The notes under the pieces are model-generated. The model was given only the letters and a program-made list of their open reading frames with translations. It was not told where the DNA came from and ran no database searches. Positions 49,530 to 61,970 of a DNA stretch of 64,000 bases are shown piece by piece. The position numbers and the translations under genes were made by a program. Position 1 is the first letter of the stretch, and each line of letters opens with the position of its first letter. Source of the DNA: Numida meleagris (lineage: Eukaryota; Chordata; Aves; Galliformes; Numididae); contig NC_034424.1 of NCBI RefSeq assembly GCF_002078875.1, positions 5,317,566-5,381,565 of the forward strand, given 5' to 3'.

Positions 49530-49990
49530 TCTCCCCGTATAAATATTTATTTTTGACTCGTTAGCACCGCAGCTGCCTCCCCCCCCCCCCAAGCCTTCTC
49601 TTTTTCCTTTTCGAAGCCCCCGACAGCCATGCAACTACCACGGCTGCGCTTGTTCGCCTTTGCTCCGTCTGCCTGTCTCTCCCGCGCTCGCTTTTCACAT
49701 GATCTGAGCCCCAGTGCCAAGCGCTTCCCGAGAAGGAGAAAAAACTCTTTCTCGCGCACACACACAAAACAACAACTGGGGAAGGAGAGGGAGGGGGGGA
49801 GAAAGAAATACAGAAACACACACACACAGGCACACGCACAAAACCCTTTGAAGCCTGTGAAGGGTAAGGGTTGTTTCTGTGGTAACGGCGCAGGGATTGG
49901 CGGCGGGCGGCGAGGCCCTCGATCCCGCGGCGGTGCTGAGTGATTAATGAGCCGTCGCTGGGCTGCACGGCCGTGCATGGGCCGGGCCTC
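49530..49990. promoter_or_regulatory. TATA-like site followed by a CpG-enriched patch
   Basis: TATAAATA (49538-49545) in the plus direction is followed by a mixed region and then a CpG-dense stretch (about 49885-49990) that includes GTGATTAATGAG. The pair could be a TATA promoter or a regulatory element. No transcript is assignable. Confidence 0.25.
49757..49830. repeat. Interrupted (CA)n tracts
   Basis: Two CA-rich stretches (about 49757-49766 and 49815-49828) are separated by purine-rich DNA. Confidence 0.7.
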
Positions 49991-50128
49991 CACCGCCTTC
50001 CTGAGCTCACCAAGGGCTCCCCCTGCTCTGCCTGGCCTGGGCACATGGTGTCCTGTGGGACATCAGCCCCTCGAGGGACCGAGCGATGTCTGCAGGCTTG
50101 GTGGTGCTGGAGCATTGCTGGGGCTGCA

Positions 50129-50329
50129 GGCCTTGTTCCATCCCACAGGCCTCACCTTGTCCTGCAGGCCTCACCCCATCCCGCAGGCCTCGCCTTATCC
50201 CATAGGCCTCATCCTGCCCTGTAGGCCTCGTCCCGTTCCATAGGCCTCATCCCATTCTGCAGGCCTCGCCCCATCCCATAGGCCTAGCCCCATTCCATAG
50301 GCCTCATCCTGTCCTGTAGGCTTGTCCCA
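50129..50329. repeat. 19-bp minisatellite, ten copies plus a partial
   Basis: Ten consecutive 19-base units begin at 50129, 50148, 50167, 50186, 50205, 50224, 50243, 50262, 50281 and 50300, each starting GGCCT, then a partial copy from 50319. The consensus is about GGCCTCRYCCCATYCYRYA. Units are all the same length with base substitutions only, so the array is old enough to diverge but free of indels. The unit is not a multiple of three, so apparent peptides across it are artefacts. Confidence 0.97.
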
Positions 50330-50559
50330 GCATTAGTTCCATGGAGGTTTGTCAGCACTGAGGGGTCAGAGCTATGTGTGGTAGTGCCCAGCGTTTGTCC
50401 CATGGCTGAGCAGACTAGGGCTCTGCCACTCCCTTCTGTGGCCTGTCACAGGGCTGCCATGTTTAGGGCCGTCACCTTGCTGCTGGTACAACTGCTCACC
50501 ATGAGCTGCAGCTCCTGGGGAACCAACTGCCCCGACACCCTTGGAAACACACTCTGTTT

Positions 50560-50780
50560 TGTTCCCTTTCTTTTTTAAAATGGACAAAAAGAAAAACGCA
50601 CATCATTCACATCTCTTGGGCAAACAATAATAATGAGTGAATTTCAAATCTCTTTCCCCCAAAATAGCCAAACCAGAGCATGCACAGCCTTCCAGAGCTG
50701 CTGCCCGAAACAGATGTGCTGCCAGTGAGGCAGCTATTTATAATGTGCAGTGTTCCCTTTTAAGCCGTAGTGACTCCAGC
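50560..50780. promoter_or_regulatory. Candidate element with MEF2 site and E-box
   Basis: CTATTTATAA (50734-50743) fits the MEF2 consensus exactly. An E-box CAGATG lies at 50711-50716. The upstream half is AT-rich with AACAATAATAATGAG. MEF2 plus E-box pairs are common in muscle enhancers; tissue specificity here is speculation. Confidence 0.3.
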
Positions 50781-53700
50781 CCTTGGCTCTCGCGTTCATC
50801 AGCTCCTTTTGAAGCCTGCAGCTCTAATCCAGTGACTGTTCCTGGTGCTGCTAAAATCTTGTAAACCCACCGGGATGCCAGTGAGCCGGAGCCCTGCCTG
50901 CTCTCTGCCTTTAGAGGTGGTTTGTCATCTCTGGGGGCTGCTGGGCATGGAGGCAGTAATGGGTTTGGATGGCATGTCTCCAGCGTCCCAATCTCAATCC
51001 CAAATCGGAGTGGTTTTTCCATAGAGAAAAGGCTGTTGAGGTTTCAAGCCTGGTGGGTTTAAGCCTTAGGAGCTGTTTGCAGGATCAGTGAAATTAGAGG
51101 CACAATGAGGTGCGGATATTGTTGGAAGAGTCCCTTTTTCAGGCGGAAAACTGGGGAGACTTGTATTTAAAAGGAGGTTCAAAGGGGTTGGCCAGCCTGG
51201 GACTCCTGTAGTGGAGCTGGAGCAGCACTGCATGGGCTGGTGGTGCAGGAACACGGGGACTGCACAGTTTGGGGCTGCATGTTGCTCATGGACCTTGTCC
51301 AGCACCTCTGTGCTGGGGTGCGCATTGCCAAGCACTGCTGCTGCTTTATGTCTGTTGTGCGCTAATGATTAAGTTTGCTGGTATTTCAGGGCGGGGAGCA
51401 GGTGGTTGGGCAACACAGCATGGGTGGGGAAGCTGCTTCTTGCCAGGGCTGTTGCAGTGAGCAGGTCCTGGAGCGCTGTGACTGACAGAACCGGCCAGGC
51501 TGGTGCATCCGCTCTGCGTGGGGCAGGGCCAGAGCAAGCACAGCTCTGGGGCTCTGCTGTGGGTTTGGTTTACACTGCTCCATCCAAACCCTGTGCGTTG
51601 GGCATGGCTTGAGCATTGCTTTCCTTTCCCGGCTGATGTCTAGAGCATTGTCCTCAGCCTGGCATGGCACAGCCAGGTTTTCCATATGGAAATCTTGCAA
51701 GACACCCCAAAACGCAGCCCGCAGTGAGCTGCTGTTCTTGCTCTGGTGGCATACACTTGCCTGCTGCTTTGTAGACACCATGGTTCAGGGGCTGTGTGTC
51801 AGTGGGCAGAGAGCACCTTGACCCCCACACTCTGCTCTTTAACTTCCAAATCCCATCTCTAGTATGACCATTATATTGTCCAGTTCCACACCTCGTGTTG
51901 AGAGTGAACACTGGCTTATCCTTCTGCCCGGTTAACTCATGCCCTGGGCACTCAGGAGGAGAAGAGGATAGTGATTTTAAACTGGAGTGATGAGCCATCT
52001 CCAGCTAAGGGTGGGATCTGAGGAAGGAGATGAGGATGGGCTGCCCCAGCAGGGCTATGTCATCTCAGCTCTAGCAGTGTGACAGTTAGTTTGGCTCATT
52101 CTGGTGGGGACATGGTGATGTGTTCCCATGCGGCCGGCAGCTTTGGCCAAGACCAGAACCTTCCTGGTTTCCAGTGGTTACAGATAAACCTTTGCTCCTG
52201 AAAGAGGGACTAATGCAGCCCATAGCAGAGAAACCTCTTAAAAGCCAGTCTCATTGCAGTGATGTTAATTATTAATAGGATGTGGGGAAGAAAACACTGG
52301 AAAACCCCAACAGATAGAGCCAAGCTGCTGCTTCGTCTGTGGCCAGCAGTGCAGGCCTATCCTCCTCTGACCCACGGGGAGATTCGTGAATCTCTTTTGT
52401 AGTGACTGCTGTTGGCAAGCAGAGATCTTAATGGAGAGGCTCAGCTGTCCCTCTGAAAGCCACAGATGTCAGAAACCAAGGAGCTAAGTGACTCATGTGG
52501 GGTTGAGCTTGGTCTCTAGCAAAGATTCAGCCTCCTGGAGGGATGCGATCCCTCTTGGCAGCATCTCAGCTCAGCAGGTCTGGCAAGGTGCTGGAATGGC
52601 AGAGCCCTGCAGGACAGAGGTGCTGGGGGTCCCTGCAGATCTGTGGGGGCAGGATGGGACCTGAGGTGGGGTTTTGAGTGCACATACACAGAGAGCCAGA
52701 GCTGGGGGACCTCCCCAGAGCAGTATTCATGGAAAACAAGCTAATAGGGAAATCCCCCTGGACCTTACAGGCTTCTTCCCCCAGATCTGACCATGGGTAC
52801 CAGAGATGTGTCTGCCAGGACCCCCAGCCTCTCCTGGCTAGGTCCCCTCTCCCTGCACCCCTTCCTGCTCCCTCATTCCCTTTCTCTCCCTCTCTTCCCT
52901 GTGTTCCACCCCCTCCAGACTCCTCGGTGGGGCATTGATTTTTCCATCCGTCAGCGAAACGCCTGAGGAAAATGAAAGAGCATCTTCGTGATCGATCAGG
53001 AGAACTCTTCAGCCTGGGGGTCAGCGAGGGTTGGAATCAGCTGCTCCCCTGGCATATAATTACCCCCTCTCTCCCAAGCCTGGGCATTTCACATGCCTGC
53101 AGGAGCAGCCGTCTTGCTGCAGGGCTGGGAAGTTTCTTGCTGAAAACCTCCCCATGGTGCCTTGATGCTGCACCCGCGGGTGAGAGGAGCTGCCTGCGAG
53201 TGTGCTGGGTTCTGCTATTGCTGGAGCTCAGCTCTGTGCGCTTGTGCTGGCTTTGTTCAGAGCGGTGTGAATGGGTGCGAGCACACGGTACCCTCTCCGG
53301 CATTGATCACTCTAAGCGTAGCAAATTCTGTGCGGTGCTTTGTGAGGATGGGCAGCTTTGAGGCTGCGAGCTTAAAGAATCTGAAAGGAAACAAAATCCA
53401 ATAGGAGTTGGGCACCCAACTCCCTTCTCTCTTTTGAACATCTCATTTGAAGGAAGCGCCGTCCAGGCCATACTGCACAAACAGACCTCCTCGTTAACGG
53501 CCTGGAGGTGCCTGTTTACATGCAGGGGTTTGCTGTTGGTATGGCACTGGTCCCTGGGACGTGTTTGTGTGTGGGTTGCTACGTTTGGTCTAGTGACACA
53601 GCAGTGAACATTTGTCCTTTGGACTTGACTGAAGGAGGGAGCCTCAGAGACTGAGCAGTACTTGTGCTCTGCTGACCTTTCTGCTGCTGCCCCAAAGTCC

Positions 53701-54073
53701 CCATTATTTCCCTTAGATATTGTTCCCATAGATACTCACCCTTTTCCCCAAGCTAGGTGCAGAGGTTTCAGATCTGGAGGTGCACATTGTATGGCTGGCT
53801 GAAGCTCGTTGGACAACATAGTGGTCCCCAAGTTTTCCATGGAGAGCTGTGCATCCCAGGAACTGTAAGGGAGCAAGGGGCAATGTGAGCCAAGGCTCTG
53901 CTCCCTCATCCCTCTGGGCTTGCCACGTCTTCTTCCCTGGTGAGCCTGGTTGTGGGCTATACCTTCACCCAAGTGCCTCCACCAGTGTTTGCAGCCTTTC
54001 ACTCCTTGGTATGCAGAAGATCCATGGACTGGTTGTTGCCCCACGTTGTGCAGCCCCAGGAGTGCCACTGTTA
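50781..54073. other. Intergenic DNA, no gene seen
   Basis: GC-moderate unique sequence. No exon, RNA gene or named repeat recognised on either strand. Confidence 0.5.
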
Positions 54074-54136
54074 TCACAGATTCAGAATGGTTTTGGTTGG
54101 AAGGGACCTTTAAGATCATCTAGATCCAACCCCCCT
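54074..54136 (-). repeat. CR1 LINE 3' terminus
   Basis: On the plus strand: CAGATTCAGAATGGTTTTGG, TTGGAAGGGACCTTTAAGAT and CATCTAGATCCAAC. This is the reverse complement of a CR1 3' end. Confidence 0.88.
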
Positions 54137-54890
54137 GATTATGGGGAACCTCTCATCCTTCCCGTTCTCCTGTTTTTCCATGCTGGCTGGCAATGGGTAC
54201 CCATGGAAGGAGAACAGGGCGGAAAAACAGCAGCAGGGTGAGGAAGCAAAGCACTGCATTCCTGATGCCACCACAGCTGGTTCAGACCAACCAAGACAGA
54301 GTGCTGTGGGACAAGAACAATGCAAAGCTCTGGCTTTCTCCCCTAAAACCAGCAGGCTTAAGTTTGCTCCGGCACGGATGTGTTACAGATGTGCTGATAG
54401 CAGCCAGCCGAATGCTGACGCTGCTGCGGAGAGCTGGCTGTGGAGCCGTAGGTAAGGCTGAACTGAGTTTATCTGCTTCGCAGATAATTTCTTCTTCTGA
54501 AAGCAGATGAAACAGCTGCATCCTGATTTTGTTGGAAAGTTTATTTTACAACACGTAATGCTAGCTCACCCTGTGTCCCTGGTAAAGCTTTGACATAAAG
54601 CCCCATCCTTCCTCTGGGGTCATTTGGCATCAGTCTGGCAGTCAGGAGAACTTTGTTTAACCTGTGAGTGCTGCATCCCTATATAAACGTGGATCTAACC
54701 CAGTTTCCTTGAATCTGTGTCGCTCTGTTGATAGCAAGGGAGGGAGGTGGGTTGATGCAGGTGGGTAATCTGGGATAATAATCCTTGCAAACAGAGTGAG
54801 CTGTCACCAGGCAATGTTGCTGCTGGGTTCAGTGCAGGTAATGGGGATGGGAGGGAGAATCTTAGGGTCTCTCCAGTGACCTGCCACCTT

Positions 54891-54975
54891 CTTGTTGACC
54901 ATCTTTGGCCACGTCCCTTACTCTTCCCTCTGCCTTCTCTCTCCCAGGTCTGTAGAATGAAGATAAAATGCTGCT
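54891..54975 (+). repeat. MIR-type SINE fragment
   Basis: TGTTGACCATCTTTGGCCACG, TCCCTTACTCTTCCCTCTGCC, TTCTCTCTCCCAGGTCTGTAG and AATGAAGATAAAATGCTGCT match MIR's 'TGTGTGACCTTGGGCAAGT...CTTAAC...CTCTGTGCCTCAGTTTCCTCATCTGTAAAATGGGGATAATA' in order and spacing. Confidence 0.5.
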
Positions 54976-57900
54976 CAAATTGCTGGGGAGCTCAGAGCCC
55001 AATTAAGAAGTACACAATAATTAAAGCGAGCTCCTGTTCATATCCTGTACCCCTCGGTGGGGCACTGGAAGCCCTGGGATGTGGGAGTGCAAGGTTGCAA
55101 CAGAAACAAAACAATACACTCTAAGACTGCTCACCAGAAAGTGGATCCATGTGTTAATCTGGGAAAAGGAGCATGAAAATAACTGCAAATCCTTCACAAC
55201 TTTATTGTAATTTCTCACAGATAGGACGTGGGCAGGAAAAACACCCGCTCTGCACTCAAGCCTCCCTGGTTCTGGGTGGCCCCACGCAAAGGGCCAGGCT
55301 ATGTTAAACATGGGGCTGGTGCAAGAACAGATGGAAATCTTGGGGGAAGAGGTAAATGGCTGCACTGCATGGGGTGATTGGCTCCTTGGTGCCTGGGCTG
55401 GCCCCTGGCCCGGCTGCACGCAGGAGACACGCGGGTGGCACGGCACTGGCAGTGCCTTGGCCATCAGCACGGCCCCGTGCACCAGCGTCTATGGACACAG
55501 AGACCTGGCCCCTCCCGGCTGCCCAGCTGCCTTTCTGCTAATGCTCATCTAATTAACCAGCAGCCTGGAGTGGCTGAAACCAGGACAGCGGGAGAGCGAA
55601 GGTTTTCATCCAATAGGTTCCTGTCTCCAGCTCGAGAACCAGAAGAAAAACCCTTTTCATATGTTCTGATCAATAAGCAGGTGGTGTTCCCCTCCCCTCC
55701 CTTCCACCTTCTCCAACTCTTCTTTCTCCTCCCGGGCCAGAGACGCTCATCAGAGCCTGCCCCTGTGCGGGGCTGGGATCTGTACCCGGGGCATTCTGCA
55801 GCTCTTGCTTTGTCCCGGGGCTGCCGTGCGTGCCAGAGCACACGCGCTGCGCATCGGAGCGACACCAGCACGCTGGGCACAGCACAGTGAGCTCCCAGGG
55901 GGTATCTGAGAGAGCAAGCCTTGGCAATAAGTGGGGCAGGATCCCCCCTCTGGGGGGTTTTTCAATCAGTGACATCTCTGAAGAGACAGTTGCTTTCCCC
56001 CCCCCCATTGTCAGCAAAGCTACAGGACTGTGAACACGGCAGAATCTGACCAGCAACTTTTGTACTGCATAGGTATCGGCAAGGGTTAACAAGAAGCAAC
56101 ATTTTGTTTTGCTGTGCATCTTCGGTCTCTGGAAGGAGCTGCTTCAGCTGGTGTACATGCATTCTTCTTCCTAAGGTGTCTTCTGAAAATTAGCTCCAGC
56201 ATGTCATCAGTGGTGGAGAAATGATTATGGAAAAGCAGCTGTCCATCCCCTCCTGCCAACTCCCAGCGAGACAGCGGGAGGGGGAACGGCTCCTCTGGGT
56301 GCTGGCTGCTGGCAGCAGCTCCCATGGTGCCTGGTGCCAGGCACTGGTGTACGGAAGCAGCTTGGAGCTCTGGCCTTTTCCACCTCATCTCAATGAACTG
56401 GCTGAGAAGTGGCCATGCAGTGCCCAAACTGGTGTTCATCTTCAGGCCACCTCTATCGACTGGAAGGGGCTTTAATAACACCAACGGTGCAGCAGGAGCT
56501 GTGGAAGATGCTGGCAGGAGACGCAGTGCTGTCTCAGCACTGTCAGTGTGCAGAGCAGGGACATTTTGGAGGGGCAGAGAGGCCCTGCATGTGTCCCTGT
56601 GGCTTCTCACAGATGAATCCCATCTGCCCAGGGGGCAGCTGTCATGGGAAGGATCTGCAGAGGGAGCTGAGGGTCTCCCGCTGCTCCTGGCCCGATGCTG
56701 TCACTGAACGTTTTTTTTAACAATAAGAAAGTTGTGCAAATCTTTGCCCAACCGTCAGCTTGCTCATGCAGCCTGGCAGGGCTCTGCTTTAACTTCTGTA
56801 TTGTTTCTCCCCACAGGAGAGGAATTACTGTCCTATTTCTTCCTGCCAGAGTGAGGGACTGGAAACAGGCTGAAGGGGAGAGGAGCTAGATGGGTGTCCC
56901 AGAGACCTTACAGACTCGGAGGAAGATGAGCCAAGCTTAGTAGATTCCTGTCACTCTGCCCCTTCCCTGGTACCTCTGACACCAATTAGGAGCTGGGCTT
57001 ATTAGCTGTGCTCCTGCACCAGCCTCCAAACGCCACCGAGCAGCACCTGAGTCTGGTGCAGAATGTAGTGTCTCAGGATGCTGTAGCCAAGAGGGAGGTG
57101 AGTCTGCACCTGGTGGTGGGGAGCCTGGCCGCAGCCAGATGTGAGCTCCTTCCCAGCGCTCCCCCCTTCCCCTTGCCCTAGCCTCAGGCCAAACAGGGAA
57201 AATCCTTCAGCAGAACCCCAGCTGGGGCTGCTCGCTGCCTTTCCATAGCAACAGTCCATCAGGGGGTCGGAGTCAGCAGCGAAAAATGCTTCCTAGCTTT
57301 GCCTGCTGGTCGCTATTTTGATTGCATTCCTGGGGAGCTGGGCTGCAGATGTGGTGTCCTTATCTTGGGAAGGTCTGAGTCAGTTTTTCCCTGTGTGATG
57401 GAGCAGGCAGCTGAGGTCTGGAAGGAGGAATAAATAGCTTCCAAGGCATGCTGCGGGTGTTGTTTGCTGGGGACAAAGTGGTGGTTCCATCCTCCATCCT
57501 GAGATGTCCCTGCAGAGCAGACTTCAGACAACCCTGATGCCTTGGCCAAAGGAAAAGGAGATCAGGAGTGCTGCTCCAGGGAAGACCTGAGGAACATGCC
57601 CACAGGAGAGGCACCACCAGCACGTGTTCAGGCTGTATGACACTCCTCAACACACCAGCAGATGTGGCAGCTCACAAGCTGGTTCCCTCCTGCTCAGCCT
57701 GCCAGTAAGTGACAGCAGGATCTGGCCCTGTCCTCTGGTTGCCTTTCTGCTCAAAATCTTGCTCTCCGATGCTGCACTGTGGAGAGGTGATGTCTCCATG
57801 CTGAGCAGAGCTGTCAGGGAATGGTGAATCCCTAGTGACCGGTCCAGGCTTCGTGCTGGAAGCTGAGCTCCTAGAAACTGAGGGTTCAGCCTGGTCAGAG

Positions 57901-60617
57901 CCGAGGTAAGGTCTTGTGTAAGGTGCTGCTAGCAACCCAAAGTGTTGATGCACCCATGGGCCACACACTGAATAATCATCAGCCCAACTTAGGGAAAAGA
58001 CCGAGCCACATTAAATGTTAAGCGCATTGCAAGTTTTCCTTCTATTGGCAAGATCCTCAGCTCAGGTTTCCCCAGAGCCTGGTAGCTCAGTGAGGAATGC
58101 TTTGTTGTCCTTTGCATTTTGCTTTCTCCAGATGAAAGAGGGGCTTTGCTTGTAGACCTCCACTTCCAGGAGCTGATGATCACTTGTTTTTGGGGAAAGA
58201 TGGTGAGTGCAGGGCTCCAGAGATCGAAGGTGCAGCAGGCAGGGCCCGGAGGAGGAGAGGGACACCTGTGTAGCCCCTACACCCACTGCAATGGGACCAG
58301 GGGCAGTAGCGCTGGGTTCAGTGGGGCACCAAGGGATGTCCCATGCCACCAGGGCTGGGGACTGGGCTGGGGGAACTGCTTAGGATCTGTCCTCTCGGAG
58401 CTGCAGTGGGAGCCAAGACTCAGGAGAGGGTTTCTATAGCAACAGCTGCCACTCACTCCCTATCTCAGATGTAAATGAGGTAGGATTTTATTAGTGTGCA
58501 GAATTTCAAGAGGCGGGAGCTGGCAGAGGGACCTGCTGAATTCGTGGCAGGAGTGTGCTGGGGTCAGGAGCGTCTTCAGGAGTTTGGAGCAGGACAGATT
58601 TTGGGGCATCCTGCATTGCTCCATGCCTTGCTTTTTGTCCCAGTGACTGCATGCAGCTCTGAATGGCTCTGGGTTTTCCAAGTCTCAGGTGTGAGGCTGG
58701 GGATGGGACCTAGAGACAGTGTGTAGGGTTGGCTGCTTTGCCCCATAGCCTGGGAGAGGGGCACTTTTGGGTGAGCAACCTGTGCTGCCTCCTGGATGTG
58801 ACCCTGATGGAGTCACTGCCAATGAGGTGTGGAAGCCCAAAGCCCCTCTTTCTTGGACCCTTTATTAGGAAGACCAACAAGGGCATCGTAACAGTGGGCC
58901 TGATAACACTGCCTAGAAGCTAGTTCAGCTGCTGTTTGGGTTTGCTAGAGCAGCTCCTGGGGGCTGCAGGCAGTGCTGAGTGCTGGACCAATGCATACAG
59001 TGCTCCTTGTCCCACAGATCTCATAGTCTGAGTTGAAGCAGGCAGGTCAGGAAGGGATCAGGCTCACCAGCCTGCTTGAGAGCTGCATTCAGGCCTTGGC
59101 ACAGGCAGTTCTGAGGTCCTGAGGTGGGAGTTCCCGTACCCTATTAGCAGCTGAGCCATTCCTTTTGCAAAGTGGTTTCTCCAGAGTGCTAACGATACAA
59201 ATGGCCACAGCTGGGGCAGTGCTGCCTCTGGGTGCTCTCAGTTAAAAGCTTGATGATGAAGCTATGTGCTGGTTTAGCAGAAGTGCTGAGAGCCACCCAA
59301 GGTTTTCAGAGTCAAAGAGGTGGGGAACTGGGGCTGCTTTCTGAGGGCCATTGGTATGGCTGTAGTAGGGGTTCTTGGTTGTTTGAAGGCTCTGTTTGGT
59401 GTCAGGGCCATGGGGCTGCTGGTTAGGTGGGATCATGGCTGGTTGTCAAATAGGATCAGCTCCTGCTAAGGTTTCTCTATGAACACCCAGGTTCTTGAAG
59501 AATTGGGAGCTGTGTGGAGCAGTGGCGGTGAATGCTGCTCTGTTGGAAACTGTCCTCTTCACTTCTTCAAACGCAAGCAAATAAGAAGCGATTGTAATGC
59601 TAGCTGCTGTCTCCAGATCAAAAGGTTAGTGTAACAAAGGTTGGTGAAAAATCTAGATTTCTATTGTGCTTTACAGTTTGCGTGGCTAGGACCCATGTTT
59701 TCAGCTCTCTTATTTCTTCTAGCCATGAGGGCTGTGACTTGTTTGTTTGTTTTTCGCTTTTGGTGAAAGAAGAGTTATGAGTTTTGGACTTTTTTCCTTC
59801 CATAACTTCTTGACTCAATGATCTGGGGCTCTGTAAAAGTCAGAAGGTTTCATGCTGCCTTGTGATAGTGCTGTGATATTTGCTAATGCTGGGTTATAAT
59901 TGGATGGAGTACAGTTTATGTATCTAGTGCAGACATAATATGAATACGCTTGTGTGCAGCGAAAATGAAAGGGCTGCAAGAGCCCTTGAAACGTGAGAAG
60001 TGTGGGGCTGGTTTGGCTGGCAAGGGGCTGCTGTGTGCCCACATTGGGACATCGCTGTGTATGCAGCACCACAGGGCTCCTGCCCTGCCCAGGGCTGAGC
60101 TGGTACAGCTGCTGGGATGTGCAGCCTCCAAGGCAGGCGTTTGCTTGCAAGATAAATTGGCCTTTTGTAGGGGACCGTGTCCTGAGCATGATGAAAATGC
60201 CAAACGTGCTGATAATGCAACTTGAAATGGATCCATGGGGATTTTGTGCTGGTGTCTTGAATGCTATTGTGAGTAGGAAAGAAACTGGGGAAAGCGTGGG
60301 GTGATTGGGCTGTGAACTCTTCAGTGGGGTCAGTGCTCATGCGGGAGGCACGAAACAGGGCTGAAATAGGGGTGCTGGGTCAGGGTGAGGAGCCTGTGGT
60401 TTTTGTGGTCGGGTGAGGGCTTGGAGGCTCTGTCTTTGGCGCCTCTGGGTTGAACTTAAGCTCCAGGCCTTGGGGCCAAGTGACCCTGAGCGGGTTTTGT
60501 CTGAGTTCACAGATGGGAATGCAGCAGCTCAGTAGCACTCAGGTTTGGGAGAAGGAGGCCCCAGGAACGCACCCAGAGGCCCTGGCTTGGAAAACTGACC
60601 TTTGCTGAAAGCAGCTA
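54976..60617. other. Intergenic DNA, no gene seen
   Basis: No coding exon recognised. 59560-59950 is AT-richer and unassigned. A 9-10 base C run lies near 55998. Purine/pyrimidine low-complexity is minor. Confidence 0.5.
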
Positions 60618-60722
60618 ATCACGTGCTAAGTCTTAAGCATGTCCTTCAGTTCCATTGAAGAAAATAGACTTGAAGTGCGTGCTTGAATTTAAGTGCATGG
60701 TTAAGTATGTTCCTGGGCCTCA
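60618..60722. repeat. Old self-complementary interspersed repeat fragment
   Basis: CACGTGCTAAGTCTTAAGCA, then TCCATTGAAG, then GACTTGAAGTGCGTGCTTGA and ATTTAAGTGCATGGTTAAGT. The two halves are built from AAGCACGTGCTTAAG-like units facing each other around a CCATTGAA centre. I recall a family with this layout scattered through bird, crocodile and turtle genomes, but I cannot name it with certainty. Confidence 0.42.
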
Positions 60723-61889
60723 GATAGGGTAACGATGGCTGCACAGAAGACAGCCAGATACATCAGGAGATAGGGCTGCAACACAGCCACGAGCTTACTG
60801 CCATCTTGCAGGAGGCTGCTTCAGGTCTGGCAGCCCAGGGGACAGAGCCCAGGCTCTTTGCTGTCTTGTGAAGCCTCACTGCATCGCCCTCATCCAGGCT
60901 TCGTCCTTCCCTCTCCCCAAGGCTGCTCCTTCCCTCGCTCTGCCCGCACAGTGAAAGCGCCTGGCCCGGATATTTGCTGCACATCAGCACAAACCCAACC
61001 CTTCCCTTCCTGCGCTTAGCAGGGCAGAGCCAGCCCTGTGGCCGTGGTGGGGAATCCCCCGGGCACCCCTGCCCCTGCCTGGGGTCGAATTCCCCTCTGC
61101 GGCCGCACATCTGGCTTGCTGGGGAGCCAGAGCCCGCACTGCAAAACGCAGCAACAGCAGCCTCTGCTTTTCCACACGTTGGTATTTTTAGCTCTGCTGT
61201 GCATTAGCGTGCAGGAGCTCAAACTGCGAAGCCTGGCTGAGGTTTTATCTGTTGTGACAGCCCTTAGGGCTGTAGTCAGACACTCTCTCTCGCTTGCTCG
61301 CTCCCTCTCTCCTTTTTTCTTATTCCTTTTTTTTTTAAAGTTTGCAGCTCGGATCTGCTCCCTCTGCATGGATACGCTGTGTGGCTGTCAAGACAAGAGA
61401 CCAAAGGTGGCAGATAGGGTCCAAAGTGTGGTCTGAGCCCCTTTGCGAGGAAGCTCTGCTGAGGTCCTTTCTGTATTTTTCCATTCCTCCTTGTTGCCGA
61501 TGTCAGGGCTGAAGCACTCCGAGCTGATGTTGCAGGATGAGGTGCTGGCTCACTCTGACTGCCCTGACCCAAAGGGTCTCCAGAAAGCTGTGCTGATCGA
61601 CAGCTGCACAGCTACTGGGAGTAGAAATTGGGGAGCAGAGGGCAAGGGCCAGCGTGTGCCAGGGCTCAGAGGGCAGCACACAGACCCGGGGCTTCTGCTC
61701 TTGCTTTGTCCAAATCCCTTGTGTCTATACCAGCACTGTAAAGCATAGATGTGGCCCCTTCTGGGGCTCCAGGAACCCCAGAAATCAAAGTTCCCTTCAA
61801 GACCTGAGGCTCAGCATCCTGTGTGCCTCAGTGGGCTCAACCTAGGTAGTTTTGTGCCTAAACAGAAGTCACCTGAAAATATGTTGTCC

Positions 61890-61970
61890 TCAGAGCTTGT
61901 CCAAGGTCAGGGAGGAAGCTGGTGACAGAGCCAGGAATCAGATCTGCCTTCCTGTCCCACCTGTCCAGCC
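61890..61970 (-). repeat. MIR-type SINE fragment, reverse orientation
   Basis: On the plus strand: CTTGTCCAAGGTCAGGGAGG, AAGCTGGTGACAGAGCCAGG, then AATCAGATCTGCCTTCCTG. This is the reverse complement of the MIR core and tRNA-like part ('TTGCCCAAGGTCACACAGC...GGCAGAGCCAGGATTCGAACC'). Confidence 0.5.

Noticed and set aside
50129..50329. Could the tandem array be a CRISPR?
   Set aside because: Units are contiguous without spacers, in vertebrate DNA. It is a minisatellite.
56625..56645. CTCF-like CCCAGGGGGCAG
   Set aside because: The left part of the consensus is missing, and G-rich DNA yields such matches often.
58985..59045. Stretch resembling an ancient repeat phrase (CTTGTCCCACAGATCTCATAGTCT)
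   Set aside because: I could not tie it to a named family or to a second landmark.
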